Below are positions 8,710 through 18,031 of a stretch of DNA of 34,936 bases, piece after piece. Origin of the DNA: Hoylesella enoeca JCM 12259 (lineage in GTDB: Bacteria > Bacteroidota > Bacteroidia > Bacteroidales > Bacteroidaceae); NCBI RefSeq assembly GCF_000613405.1, contig NZ_BAIX01000026.1, positions 1-34,936 on the forward strand. Direction: 5' to 3'. The translations under genes were made by a program, and so were the position numbers. The notes under the pieces were generated by a model, which saw only the letters and a list, made by a program, of their open reading frames with translations, ran no database searches and was not told the origin of the DNA. Numbering within the stretch: position 1 is the first letter of the stretch; each line of letters opens with the position of its first letter.

Positions 8710-9346
8710 AAGGCTCTCTGCACAGGAAATTTCGGCAGAAAACATACCGACATTATTGGCTGATGCAGGGGTGGAATACCATCAAGTGAATTGTGTGAAC
8801 TGGTCTGATGAGTTCCCTTACGCCCCCAAGATAAACTTCGGTATCGCTCATACAGGCAGCGAGATATGGCTTCATTACTACGTGGAAGAGCGTTGTATCC
8901 GAGCGGTTGCACCTCAGGACAACGGCAAAGTGTGGGAAGACTCGTGCTGTGAGTTCTTTATTCAGCCCGCAACCGACGGTATTTACTACAACATTGAGTG
9001 CAATTGTGCAGGCACATTGTTGGTCGGATCCGGTTCAAGACGTGAAGAACGGCAATTGGCTCCGCAGTCGATTCTCGATCAAGTAAAGCGTTGGTCTTCT
9101 CTCGGTCGGGTTCCTTTCGAGACCAAGGACGGCGATTTCAAATGGCAAATGGCATTAATTATTCCCGTCACTACCTTCTTCCAGCATCGCATTCAACAAT
9201 TAGATAGTTTACAGGTAAAAGCCAATTTCTACAAATGTGGCGACAAAACGTCTACCCCACACTTCCTTTCGTGGGCTCCGATAGCGGTTCCCTGTCCCGA
9301 CTTTCATCGTCCCGACTTCTTCGGCGAGATTGTATTCGAGCCATAA
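8690..9346 (+). CDS. CBM9-like (carbohydrate-binding family 9-like) protein
   Basis: A 218-residue all-beta protein of the family annotated in Bacteroidetes as carbohydrate-binding family 9-like. Typical features are a W-rich core (IWLHYYVEE), the segment VWEDSCCEFFIQP with the acidic and aromatic residues of the CBM9 fold, YYNIECNCAGTLLVGSG, and a C-terminal LSWAPI...DFHRPDFFGEIVF. No signal peptide is seen, so it probably acts in the cytosol, unlike classical secreted CBM9 modules. Its start overlaps the end of the kinase gene by 20 nt, so the two proteins probably act on the same sugar or glycan fragment. A terminator follows. Confidence 0.75.
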   Translation: MKKLTVKRLSAQEISAENIPTLLADAGVEYHQVNCVNWSDEFPYAPKINFGIAHTGSEIWLHYYVEERCIRAVAPQDNGKVWEDSCCEFFIQPATDGIYYNIECNCAGTLLVGSGSRREERQLAPQSILDQVKRWSSLGRVPFETKDGDFKWQMALIIPVTTFFQHRIQQLDSLQVKANFYKCGDKTSTPHFLSWAPIAVPCPDFHRPDFFGEIVFEP

Positions 9347-9398
9347 ATAATCATTGTTCACGACTCCGGATAAATAAGTCTGAGAGGTGAAAAAGAAT

Positions 9399-9438
9399 GA
9401 GGGAATGAATCATTTGAATTCATTCCCTCTTCTGTTTT
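9399..9438. terminator. Bidirectional terminator between convergent genes
   Basis: A perfect 12-bp stem, GAGGGAATGAAT (9399-9410) and ATTCATTCCCTC (9418-9429), with a 7-nt loop is flanked by AAAAAG on the left and TTCTGTTTTT on the right. It can end transcripts of the CBM9-like gene (+) and of fumarase (-). Confidence 0.85.
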
Positions 9439-9448
9439 TAGTAAATTG

Positions 9449-11098
9449 TTATTTCGAACAGTTCGGATTCCACGGCTTCAATTGCTGAAAGAAGTCGTTA
9501 CCTTTATCATCTACGAGGATGAAAGCAGGGAAATCTTCCACTCGAATCTTCCAAACGGCCTCCATTCCAAGCTCTGGATACTCTACACATTCAATGCTCT
9601 TGATAGAGTTCATAGATAAAACCGCAGCGGGGCCACCGATACTTCCGAGGTAGAAACCACCATGTTTCTTGCACGAGTCGGTTACAACCTGCGTGCGATT
9701 GCCTTTTGCAATCATCACCATCGAGCCTCCGTGGTCTTGGAATTCATCAACATACGGATCCATACGGTTAGCTGTCGTCGGGCCCATTGAGCCGCAAGGC
9801 ATACCCTCCGGAGTCTTAGCGGGACCAGCATAAAGTACGGGATGATCCTTGAAATACTGCGGAAGGTCTTCTCCTGCATCAAGACGCGCCTTGAGTTTAG
9901 CGTGTGCAATGTCGCGCGCAACAATGATAGTACCGTTCAGACTCACGCGTGTAGCAACAGGGTATTTGGTCAACTCATTCAAGATCTCACGCATCGGGAG
10001 ATTCAAGTCAATCTTCACGGCATCGCCTTCACCTGCTTGTCGCAGCTCTTCGGGAATCAATTGGCCGGGATTATCATCTAATTTCTCAATCCAAATACCG
10101 TCTTTGTTGATCTTGGCTTTGATGTTTCGGTCGGCCGAACAGCTCACACCCAAGCCCACAGGACACGAAGCACCGTGGCGCGGAAGGCGAATTACACGCA
10201 CGTCGTGAGCAAAATACTTACCGCCGAACTGTGCACCAAGTCCTATTTTGTACGCTTCTTCAAGCAGTTGTTGCTCTAATTCGACATCGCGGAACGCCCT
10301 TCCGGTTTCGTCTCCGGTCGTAGGCAGATTGTCATAGTAATGTGTTGAGGCCAGCTTTACCGTGAGAAGATTCTTCTCTGCACTGGTTCCGCCAATGACA
10401 AAAGCGATATGATAGGGCGGACAAGCAGCCGTTCCAAGACTCTTCATCTTGTCGATAAGGAACGGAATAAGCGTTCCCGGATTCTGGATCAGTGCTTTCG
10501 TCTGTTGATAAAAATAGGTTTTGTTGGCCGATCCGCCACCTTTCACCACGCAAAGGAATCTATATTCGTCGCCCTCTGTTGCCTCGATGTCGATCTGTGC
10601 AGGCAAGTTGCAACGCGTATTCACCTCGTCATACATATTGAGCGGTGCGTTTTGAGAGTATCGCAGATTCTCTTCCGTGTAGGTTTTGTACACTCCTCGC
10701 GAGAGCGCTTTTTCGTCGCTGAAGTCTGTCCAGACGTGTTGCCCCTTCTCACCGTGTATGATTGCCGTGCCCGTATCTTGACAGAAAGGGAGCTTTCCCT
10801 TAGCAGCCACCTCGGCATTACGTAGAAAAGTCAGGGCCACATACTTGTCGTTGTCGCTCGCTTCGGGGTCAGTGAGAATCTTGGCAACCTGCTCATTGTG
10901 CGCGCGACGCAGCAAGAAGTTGACGTCGCGGAATGCAGTGTTGGCCAGTTTAGTCAATGCTTCGGGTGTAACTTTCAGAATTTGTTTGCCTTCAAAATCA
11001 CCAATCGAAACGCCATCTCGGGTCAACAGATAATACTCCGTATCATCTTTGCCCAGCTGGAACATCGGTGCGTACTTGAATTCTGGTGTTTGTGCCAT
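9449..11098 (-). CDS. Class I fumarate hydratase (iron-sulfur)
   Basis: This enzyme interconverts fumarate and malate with an oxygen-sensitive [4Fe-4S] cluster and links malate to fumarate reduction in anaerobic Bacteroidales metabolism. At 549 residues it is the one-chain FumA/FumB type with alpha and beta parts joined. Cluster-ligand regions are recognisable: [10 protein letters not shown] in the N-terminal third, [16 protein letters not shown] in the middle and [20 protein letters not shown] toward the C-terminus. The start is the only sensible ATG. The gene ends just before the bidirectional terminator. No clear TAnnTTTG promoter was found immediately upstream. Confidence 0.93.
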   Translation of the reverse strand: MAQTPEFKYAPMFQLGKDDTEYYLLTRDGVSIGDFEGKQILKVTPEALTKLANTAFRDVNFLLRRAHNEQVAKILTDPEASDNDKYVALTFLRNAEVAAKGKLPFCQDTGTAIIHGEKGQHVWTDFSDEKALSRGVYKTYTEENLRYSQNAPLNMYDEVNTRCNLPAQIDIEATEGDEYRFLCVVKGGGSANKTYFYQQTKALIQNPGTLIPFLIDKMKSLGTAACPPYHIAFVIGGTSAEKNLLTVKLASTHYYDNLPTTGDETGRAFRDVELEQQLLEEAYKIGLGAQFGGKYFAHDVRVIRLPRHGASCPVGLGVSCSADRNIKAKINKDGIWIEKLDDNPGQLIPEELRQAGEGDAVKIDLNLPMREILNELTKYPVATRVSLNGTIIVARDIAHAKLKARLDAGEDLPQYFKDHPVLYAGPAKTPEGMPCGSMGPTTANRMDPYVDEFQDHGGSMVMIAKGNRTQVVTDSCKKHGGFYLGSIGGPAAVLSMNSIKSIECVEYPELGMEAVWKIRVEDFPAFILVDDKGNDFFQQLKPWNPNCSK

Positions 11099-11230
11099 AA
11101 TGTTTTGTAAGTTATGTTAGTTTATAAGTTTATGAGTTCGTGAGCTTCCGGGCTTCTCCCTGTCCCTTCGAAGAGACTAAAAGGATTTTCACTAATAATC
11201 AATACGTTACAACTCTTCGTTTTATGCCTT

Positions 11231-11291
11231 GCAATTAACCGTTAATCACACTGCATTTAACTGTTAAATGCGTTGCGATTAACGGCTAATT
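11231..11291. repeat. Array of three dyads at 22-nt period (M16 peptidase-fumarase intergenic)
   Basis: Dyad centres are at 11240, 11262 and 11284, exactly 22 nt apart. The units are ATTAACCGTTAAT, GCATTTAACTGTTAAATGC (a perfect 19-nt palindrome) and ATTAACGGCTAAT. The unit matches the 5521-5653 array in length and core. The rest of 11099-11339 shows only GTTTAT-type short repeats near 11118-11145 and no gene. Confidence 0.6.
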
Positions 11292-11339
11292 AAGACCTCA
11301 TTTTTATTTATTTGAAAATTAATGACTTAAATAGCTCAC

Positions 11340-14241
11340 TTAATATCCGAATATTTCGTCTGTCGAAAGGCGATGAATTGGTCCGAGCTTTTCGAGTGCT
11401 TTGATGTCGAGATTCTTCTCGTCGCCCAAAATAATGTATTTATAAGGCTTACGAGCATCGTCTCTTGCTCGAAAGTCACAATATCTTTGAGAGTCAACGA
11501 GGGTGCAATCTTATAGACTTTTTCATTCAGATCATAATTGATTCCTAAATTCTGAGCACTCAGATATTTATTGATAATGCCGAATTTAGTCGTTCGTTCC
11601 GTAGCAATCCGCTTCAAGAGAGCCTGTTTGGCCAGGTCGAATGCCTTTTGAGATTGCGGCATCGTGTCAATGATTTGCTTGAAAGCCTTGGTACAGTCCA
11701 TCATTTTATCGTTCTGTGTGATGATGAACGTACGCGCGTATTCGGGCAGATCCTTACGCCACGGAGTGATGTAAGAAGCACCGGCACTATATGCCAGACC
11801 GCGGGTTTCACGCAATTCCTGGAACACAATAGCGTTCATCCCTTTGCCGAAATACTCATTGAAGAGATCAATCAGCGGCTGCTGTTCGGGTTTCCATGCG
11901 CGATTCCCGTTGTTGTATTGTACCATATAAATGTTCTTTGCAGCATAAGGAGCTAACAAAATCTCATCTTGCGATGTGACTTGGTTGATAAAATCCTTAC
12001 CCGTAGGAACTGGTTTGAGATTCTTTCCCGTCTGATGCTGCTTGTCTATGACGGCCGTCAGCTCTTTCGTTGAATACGGACCGTAATAGAGAACAGTGTG
12101 TTGATAGTTGCGAAGACCCTTTATCAAGTCGAGCAAAGTCTGCGGATCGGTTGCTTTGAGCTCTTGATTGCTCAGCACATTGCGTATAGGATTATACGAA
12201 CCATATATTCCATAGTTGGACAAAGCTACGAAGTTGGCATTCTGATTGGCCTTATTGTCCTTGCGGGATTTCTCCATATTGCTCACATAGCGCTGATAAG
12301 CATCCCGATCAACCTTAGCATTCGCAATCAGATTTTCTACGAGACGCAATGCTTGCGGCAAGTTCTCGTTGAGTCCGCTGATAACAATGGATGTCGTTTG
12401 ATTGCCTACCTGAATATGATAAGAGCACGCCAGCTTGTAGAACTGCTGCTTGACCTGTTCTGCCGAGAGCTTATCAGTGCCAAGAAAGTCGAAATAATCG
12501 GCTGCAACGGGGAGTCGCTTATCTTCTTTCTGACCGAATTTGAAATAGAAAGAGAGTGTGAACAAGCCGTTATCTTTATTCTGAACATAAAGCACGGGTA
12601 GGCCCTTCGAGGTACGAGTGCGGGTAAGATCTTTGTTGAAATCAACAAAACGAGGCTCTATCGGCTTTGCTTTCGAGTCGAGAACGGTCTTGACAAAAGC
12701 ACTCTGCATATCGCGGTTGGCCGGTATCGGCGTAATGGCGGGCTTGTCGATTTTCTTCTGTGTGCTGTCGACACCTTGTTTTTTATAAACACAGACATAG
12801 TTATCATTAAGATATTTGTTGGCAAAAGCACGATCTGTGACTTGGAAATGCGGACGATCCGATTCATTCTGTCTACCACATCTGCCCACTTCTTGCCGTT
12901 AACAAACGCATCGACAAACTGGCTTGCACGGCTTTTGTTGCTCTCCAAAGACTTGAAATAAGAAAGTTTCATATTGTTGATGACCGACGGGATGAGGTCA
13001 TCTGAGAAATCTCCGTGCTTGAGTTTGTTCACTTCTTCTAACAAAAGACGTTGTACTTCGGGTAACGTCTGTCCTTCTTTTGGCATACCTTGCAAGATGA
13101 GTGCACCGTAATCGGCCAAGTGTTCACTGAAAGCACCACCGCCGAGATACTTCATTTTCTGATCCAAATCAAGGTCCATCAAGCCGGCTTTGCCGTTAGA
13201 CAGAATCTCAGCAATAACGTCTAAGGTGTCGGATTGCAGTGAGGAAGCCCCATCAAAGCGCCATCCGAGCGTCAGGTTTTCAGCTTCCTGGCCCACAACC
13301 GTAGTATCTCGCGGCGTAGTAATGGGTGCTTGGACCGGGAATTGTGGGAAAGTGAGATTCTGGTTGGACTTCCACATACCGAAATATTTATCGATCGTGG
13401 CGATAACTTCATCTGGATTGAAATCGCCTGCCATACAAATAGCTACGTTGTTGGGCACATAGTAGCGGTTGAAATAGTTCTTGATATTGACAATCGAGGG
13501 ATTTTTGAGATGCTCTTGTGTGCCGATCGTAGTCTGCGTTCCATACGGATGGGTGGGTGTCAACAGTTTCGAGAGCGCCGCCCAAACCTTTCGACCGTCA
13601 TTGGCTAAGCCTATATTGTATTCTTCGTAGACAGCTTCTAACTCGGTATGGAAGCCTCTGATAACCATATTTTGAAATCTATCGGCCTGAATCTTTGCCC
13701 AGTTATCCACCTCGTTTGCGGGAATATCCTCCACATAACATGTCACATCATTGCTCGTATAGGCGTTGGTGCCCTCGGCTCCGATAGCTGACATCAACTT
13801 GTCATACTCGTTCGGAATGAAGTATTGGGCTGCAATCTGCGACACACTGTCTATCTGGTGATAGGCTGTTTTACGCTGTTGCGGATCGGTAAGACGGCGA
13901 TAGGTCTCGTATCGAGCCTGAATATCATCTAACAGCGGTGCCTCTTTAGCTGCGTTGTTGGTACCGAACAGTTTCGTTCCTTTAAACATCAGGTGTTCAA
14001 GATAGTGTGCCAAGCCGGTGGTTTCAGCCGGATCATTGCGTGAACCGGTACGAACCGCGATGTAAGTTTGTATGCGCGGTTTCTCGTTATTGACCGAAAG
14101 ATAAACTTTCAGACCGTTGTCAAGGGTGTAGATGCGGGTCTGCATCGGATCGCCTTTGACCGAAACATACTTGTAATCCTTTGCTTGTGCGCCCAAAGTG
14201 AGCGTCAAAAGGATACCCATTGTCAGTGATCGTAGTCTCAT
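11340..14241 (-). CDS. Secreted M16 family zinc metallopeptidase, two-domain (two frameshifts)
   Basis: An insulinase/pitrilysin-type peptidase of 967 residues once repaired. It has a signal peptide (MRLRSLTMGILLTLTLGAQA) and is therefore probably periplasmic. The inverted zinc motif HYLEH is at residues 79-83, with the distal Glu region FHTELEAVYEEYN. The second half (from about residue 500) is an inactive M16 repeat with the typical RGLAYSAGASY segment. Two single-base losses break the frame: near 12841 (ISK-VTDRAFANKYL requires GG where one G is present on the coding strand) and near 11459-11464. After the second repair the protein ends DEKNLDIKALEKLG...STDEIFGY, stopping at 11340-11342 rather than 11336. 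It lies 18 nt after the DUF4954 gene and is probably the last gene of the hflX operon. Confidence 0.87.
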
Positions 14242-14259
14242 ATCATATTTGTTTAAAGT

Positions 14260-16122
14260 TTAAATATCCAATCTTTGGTTTTCAAAATCTACTTCTTTGT
14301 CTAACTGCTTAATAAAACTATTCAAGACTTTTTCGTCTACATCGCCCAAGGAGAACTCCTTTTCGGCGTCTTTCCGAATCTCGGCTATCCACACGCGGCG
14401 TGCAGTTACATAGTCGGTGCGTATCCGTTCGACGTCGGCCGGGGTCAATTCGTCCAAATGGTAATAATCAAGAATCATCCGATAAGCCCATGCCCATCGG
14501 TATTCGGAATAGTTTTCGTGAATGCGGTTGAACCGATCAGTAACGGCATCGATCGTTGTTAAGGTTCCGTTCTTGATATCTTCAATCAGCCGATACTCCT
14601 CAGACAAGGGCAACAAAAGACCTGAAAGGTCGGTCCAAGGACCTGTTCCGCAGTCGGTTTGCGGCTGTTCGAGGCGGTGTCGCTTCAAAACGGCGCCCAT
14701 AAAGATGCGAAGCGCGATGTCATAGTATTTGATTCCCTTACGCAGTGAGCTGGTCTTAATGACATACTCGTGGTAATTATAGGCAGAAACATTATCGCCC
14801 GAGGCCGCACGCAGATTCTCCAAGATTTCCTTTCCACGCAGAATCTCACCCACAGAGAATGGACTTAACCAATCGAAATTCACTATACTCTTCTGTCCGC
14901 AACGTGGTCTGACATCGCGTTTGGGCCATTTCCGGATGTCGCGATACAGTCCGACGGTAGTCAAATTGCGGCCGGGCACAAGATACATCGTATCACTATA
15001 AGCGATAAGATACGAAAAAGGAAGCGCCCGAGTGTCCGGATGATACATCAGTTTACCGAAACATACGGAGAAAGTACCTATGTGTGCCGGCATCAACAGA
15101 TAGGCTCCGCTGGCCGTTTTAGAGCCTCTCTCCATAACTCCGTAATGCATCGGGCCCATCTTATACGCGTGATTGCTGAAGTTTGTAGCTGATCCGGCGT
15201 TGTAAAAAGAAAACATTCCGCCGATGAGCAACGAACTTTTATGGTGGCTCGAAGTGAAAGGACCGCAGAAAGCTGCGCACGCTTCACCGTTAGCCATATA
15301 GCTATTGGCAAAGAAAACACTACTTTCGGCTGTAAATCCGTTGGTAATTTGACAAGCTTCTCCCACAAAACAGTTTTCTATTTTCGCACTGTTCAGAATA
15401 GAAGAACCATCGAAGATGATGGAGTTTTCGCAGATAACGCCGCTCCCGATATACACATTGGCCTGCGGAATACTTTTGATAGAGCAGTCGCTGAGCCTGC
15501 AAGCGCCGTTGATTTCACAGTCGTTACTGATGTGTGTATTGGTTATTTCGCCTGTATTGATAATCTTTACGTTGTCGCCGATAGTGCCTTGCTCGGGTAC
15601 TTTAGCACTGATTTCAGCCTTCACCAATACTCTGATGGCATTGATTAAGTCTTTATCACCGATATGTTTCACCATCAATGCAGCGATCTGACTGGTCAAT
15701 CCGTCGAACAAAATAACGTTACCCTCGCCCACTTCATTGAGCACCGAGATCATATTTCCTTGTCCGAAGGTGGCTCCATCGGTTGTTTCGATGGTGTTAA
15801 CATTCGACAAATAACACTCTTCTCCTATGTGATAGTTATTGATATAATTGCCGATGTTCTCGATCAAGCAATTGTCTCCCACCGTGACATTACGCAAAGT
15901 GGCATTCCGAATGCCCGACTGCTTACGGAAACCGGGACTCACCTCTACGTTCTTTTCAAACACACCGAGCGTCACTTCACCGTAAAACGCCACGTGACGG
16001 ATGTGTGTCGGAGCAAAGTCATCGGCCACTTGAATGGCTGTCCAATCCTCGGCGGTGCAACCATTGTCTTCTAAAATGCCGATCTCTTCATCTGTAAGAA
16101 GTCTGTATTCATCCATATTCAC
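14260..16122 (-). CDS. DUF4954 family protein (left-handed beta-helix, hexapeptide-repeat type)
   Basis: A 620-residue protein of unknown function widespread in Bacteroidetes. The N-terminal half consists of short repeats with I/V/C every sixth position (for example NATLRNVTVGDNCLIENIG, CEINGACRLSDCSIKSI), typical of a left-handed beta helix as in acyl- or nucleotidyl-transferases. A conserved central block follows (SSHHKSSLLIGGMFSFYNAG, YGVMERGSKTASGAYLLMP) and then an alpha-helical C-terminal region. The fold suggests sugar or nucleotide-sugar chemistry, but no catalytic role can be assigned. The start could also be the Met two codons in. It sits between hflX (66 nt) and the M16 gene (18 nt) on the same strand. 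Confidence 0.78.
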   Translation of the reverse strand: MNMDEYRLLTDEEIGILEDNGCTAEDWTAIQVADDFAPTHIRHVAFYGEVTLGVFEKNVEVSPGFRKQSGIRNATLRNVTVGDNCLIENIGNYINNYHIGEECYLSNVNTIETTDGATFGQGNMISVLNEVGEGNVILFDGLTSQIAALMVKHIGDKDLINAIRVLVKAEISAKVPEQGTIGDNVKIINTGEITNTHISNDCEINGACRLSDCSIKSIPQANVYIGSGVICENSIIFDGSSILNSAKIENCFVGEACQITNGFTAESSVFFANSYMANGEACAAFCGPFTSSHHKSSLLIGGMFSFYNAGSATNFSNHAYKMGPMHYGVMERGSKTASGAYLLMPAHIGTFSVCFGKLMYHPDTRALPFSYLIAYSDTMYLVPGRNLTTVGLYRDIRKWPKRDVRPRCGQKSIVNFDWLSPFSVGEILRGKEILENLRAASGDNVSAYNYHEYVIKTSSLRKGIKYYDIALRIFMGAVLKRHRLEQPQTDCGTGPWTDLSGLLLPLSEEYRLIEDIKNGTLTTIDAVTDRFNRIHENYSEYRWAWAYRMILDYYHLDELTPADVERIRTDYVTARRVWIAEIRKDAEKEFSLGDVDEKVLNSFIKQLDKEVDFENQRLDI

Positions 16123-16188
16123 ACCATATATTTATATAAACAGCGTGTCTTACCCCCTTTGAGAGGAACGGGGAAAGGCTTTTCTGCG

Positions 16189-17432
16189 TTATTCTATATT
16201 GTATAAGAAGTCGTTATAAGGGTATTTCTGTACGTGCAACTCACGCACCTTATGATATAAAATATCACGAAACTCGATGAGATTAACCCGCTCGCGCGCC
16301 GAAATAAACAAACAATTCTCGTTTAACCGAGCCATCCACGTACGCCGAAGTTCGTCGAGCGGAATGTTTTCTCGGCTTATCGGCGTTAAGTCATCGGCCT
16401 CTTTATCCACCCAATGATACTGATCGATCTTGTTAAAAACAATCATCGAGGGTTTGTCTGCACATCCGAGGTCTTTCAAAGTATTCTCAACCACGTTGAT
16501 CTGCTCTTCGAAATCGGGGTGCGAAATGTCCACAACGTGCAACAAAAGATCAGCTTCGCGCACCTCATCGAGCGTTGATTTAAATGAGTCTACAAGGTCA
16601 GTGGGCAACTTTCGGATAAAACCCACGGTGTCAGCCAATAAGAAAGGCAGATTCTCTATCACCACTTTACGCACCGTTGTGTCAAGAGTGGCAAAGAGTT
16701 TGTTCTCTGCAAATACCTCGCTTTTAGCCATCAGGTTCATTATTGTAGACTTACCCACATTGGTATAACCACGAGTGCCACCCTGATCATTCGCCCACGA
16801 TTTTTGCGTTGGGTAGCTTTCTGCTTGTCGATTTCGGTCAATCGCTGCTTCAACAACGACATTCGGTTAAGGATAATACGGCGATCCATCTCTAATTGAG
16901 TCTCTCCCGGACCTCGCAAACCTACCGAACCTTTTCCTCCTCCGGAGCCGGATCCACCGCCTTGACGCTCTAAATGCGTCCAAAGTCGTTGCAAACGGGG
17001 CAGCATATAACGGTATTGTGCTAGTTCGACTTGCGTCTTGGCATTGGCCGTTTGAGCACGCATCGCGAAGATATCTAATATCAGCGATGTGCGATCAAGA
17101 ATCTTTACACCCAACGATGCCTCAATATTGCGAATCTGTTTAGCCGACAATTCATCATCGAAAATTACCATTCCCACGGGACGTTCGGCATCTTCTTCAT
17201 CACGAATATATTGCTTAATCTCTTCGAGTTTGCCCGTTCCGACATACGTCACGCTGTTGGGACCACCCACTTTCTGGGTGAATCGCTTCACGGTAACAGC
17301 TCCGGCGGTGTCAGCCAAGAACTCTAACTCGTCGAGATATTCCTTGGTTTTGGCCTCATCTTGCGTCTGCGTGATTAGTCCCACGAGCACAGCCGTCTCG
17401 GCTTTTACCTCAGATATGACAAATTCTTTCAT
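16189..17432 (-). CDS. hflX: Ribosome-associated GTPase HflX (one frameshift)
   Basis: HflX is a GTPase that binds the 50S subunit and splits stalled or heat-damaged 70S ribosomes. Repaired length is 414 residues. The N-terminal HflX domain (GTGKLEEIKQYI, VIFDDELSAKQIRNIE, DRTSLILDIFAMRA) is followed by the glycine-rich linker ending VGLRGPGETQLEMDRR. The G domain has P-loop GYTNVGKST, G3 DTVGF and G4 NKID. The frame breaks at 16769-16770 inside the P-loop: the coding strand needs GTGGGT but has GTGGT, so the two pieces separately would look like broken proteins. The ATG at 17432 is preferred to that at 17486 because a -7 box lies between them. First gene of the operon with DUF4954 and the M16 peptidase. 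Confidence 0.9.
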
Positions 17433-17456
17433 CCGATCTTTCTCTTTTCGCAGATG

Positions 17457-17464
17457 CAAAGATA
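17457..17464 (-). promoter_or_regulatory. -7 element of the hflX operon
   Basis: On the minus strand TATCTTTG (17464-17457) fits TAnnTTTG, 25 nt upstream of the hflX ATG at 17432. Confidence 0.5.
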
Positions 17465-17573
17465 GTATAATCTTTTGGTTTTCCATGTGAAAGTCAGGCC
17501 GTTTTATTTTCTCTGCTTTAACTTTTTAGGTAAATCGATTGCGGGCGAAAGTTCTAAAATCAAAAAATGAGCC

Positions 17574-17834
17574 ATCCGAGGCCTCGGATAGAGTAAAAAT
17601 TGAAAAAATGGGCTTTCCGAGGCCTCGGATAGACTAAAAACTGAAAAAACGACGTTTCGCTTGCAAGCGACAGACGGAAATGGCAAAAAAATAGCCGTCG
17701 CTTGTAAGCGAAATGTTCAAAACACAAAAAACTGCGTTTCGCTTGCAAGCGAAAGCTCCAAAATAGAAAAAACAACGTTTCGCTTGTAAGCGACGAGAAA
17801 AAATAGTCAAAAGCTGCCTGTCGCTTGTGTTTTT
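17574..17834. repeat. Seven-position palindrome array at exact 41-nt period (hflX-serS divergent region)
   Basis: Twelve-base dyad cores are centred at 17581.5, 17622.5, 17663.5, 17704.5, 17745.5 and 17786.5, with a degenerate half site at 17821-17829, each 41 nt from the next. Cores 1-2 are CCGAGGCCTCGG; cores 3-6 are CGCTTGCAAGCG or CGCTTGTAAGCG. Every linker is 29 nt and A-rich, usually with an AAAAAA tract about 8 nt before the next core, so on the minus strand each core is followed by TTTTTT, like a serial terminator. A weaker match (11 of 14 positions) lies at 17535-17548. 41 is not a multiple of 3, so the array does not encode a repeat protein. Confidence 0.85.
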
Positions 17835-17957
17835 TCCTCAAACTCACGGCAGTGCTTGGGTCGCATGGCCGCGTGGCCGACGAAGACCGGGCGTTTCCTC
17901 GCTCTGCGTTCAATATTTGTTTGCTATCGACATCCGCTTTGCGTTAAACTTATCGTT

Positions 17958-17992
17958 TTTTGCAGGTATTACGGCAAATTTCTGTATTTTTG
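17958..17992 (+). promoter_or_regulatory. serS promoter
   Basis: TATTTTTG at 17985-17992 (-7) with TTTTGC near 17958-17963 (-33), about 40 nt before the serS ATG. The remainder of the gap (17835-17957) holds only an imperfect GC-rich dyad around GGCCGCGTGGCC (17867-17878). Confidence 0.55.
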
Positions 17993-18031
17993 CCCGCACA
18001 AAAACAAACTTAAATAGAAAGGCAAAATAAT

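Noticed and set aside
17574..17834. CRISPR array
   Set aside because: The repeated part is only a 12-nt palindrome that changes type, the linkers are alike and A-rich rather than unique, and there are no cas genes in the window.
17867..17878. Eighth unit of the 41-nt array (GGCCGCGTGGCC)
   Set aside because: Its centre is about 4 nt out of phase and the linker lacks the A-tract pattern; kept only as a remark.
17560..17913. 117-residue open frame on the minus strand across the 41-nt array
   Set aside because: The repeat period is not a multiple of three, so the frame rotates through the units; it is an effect of the array, not a protein.
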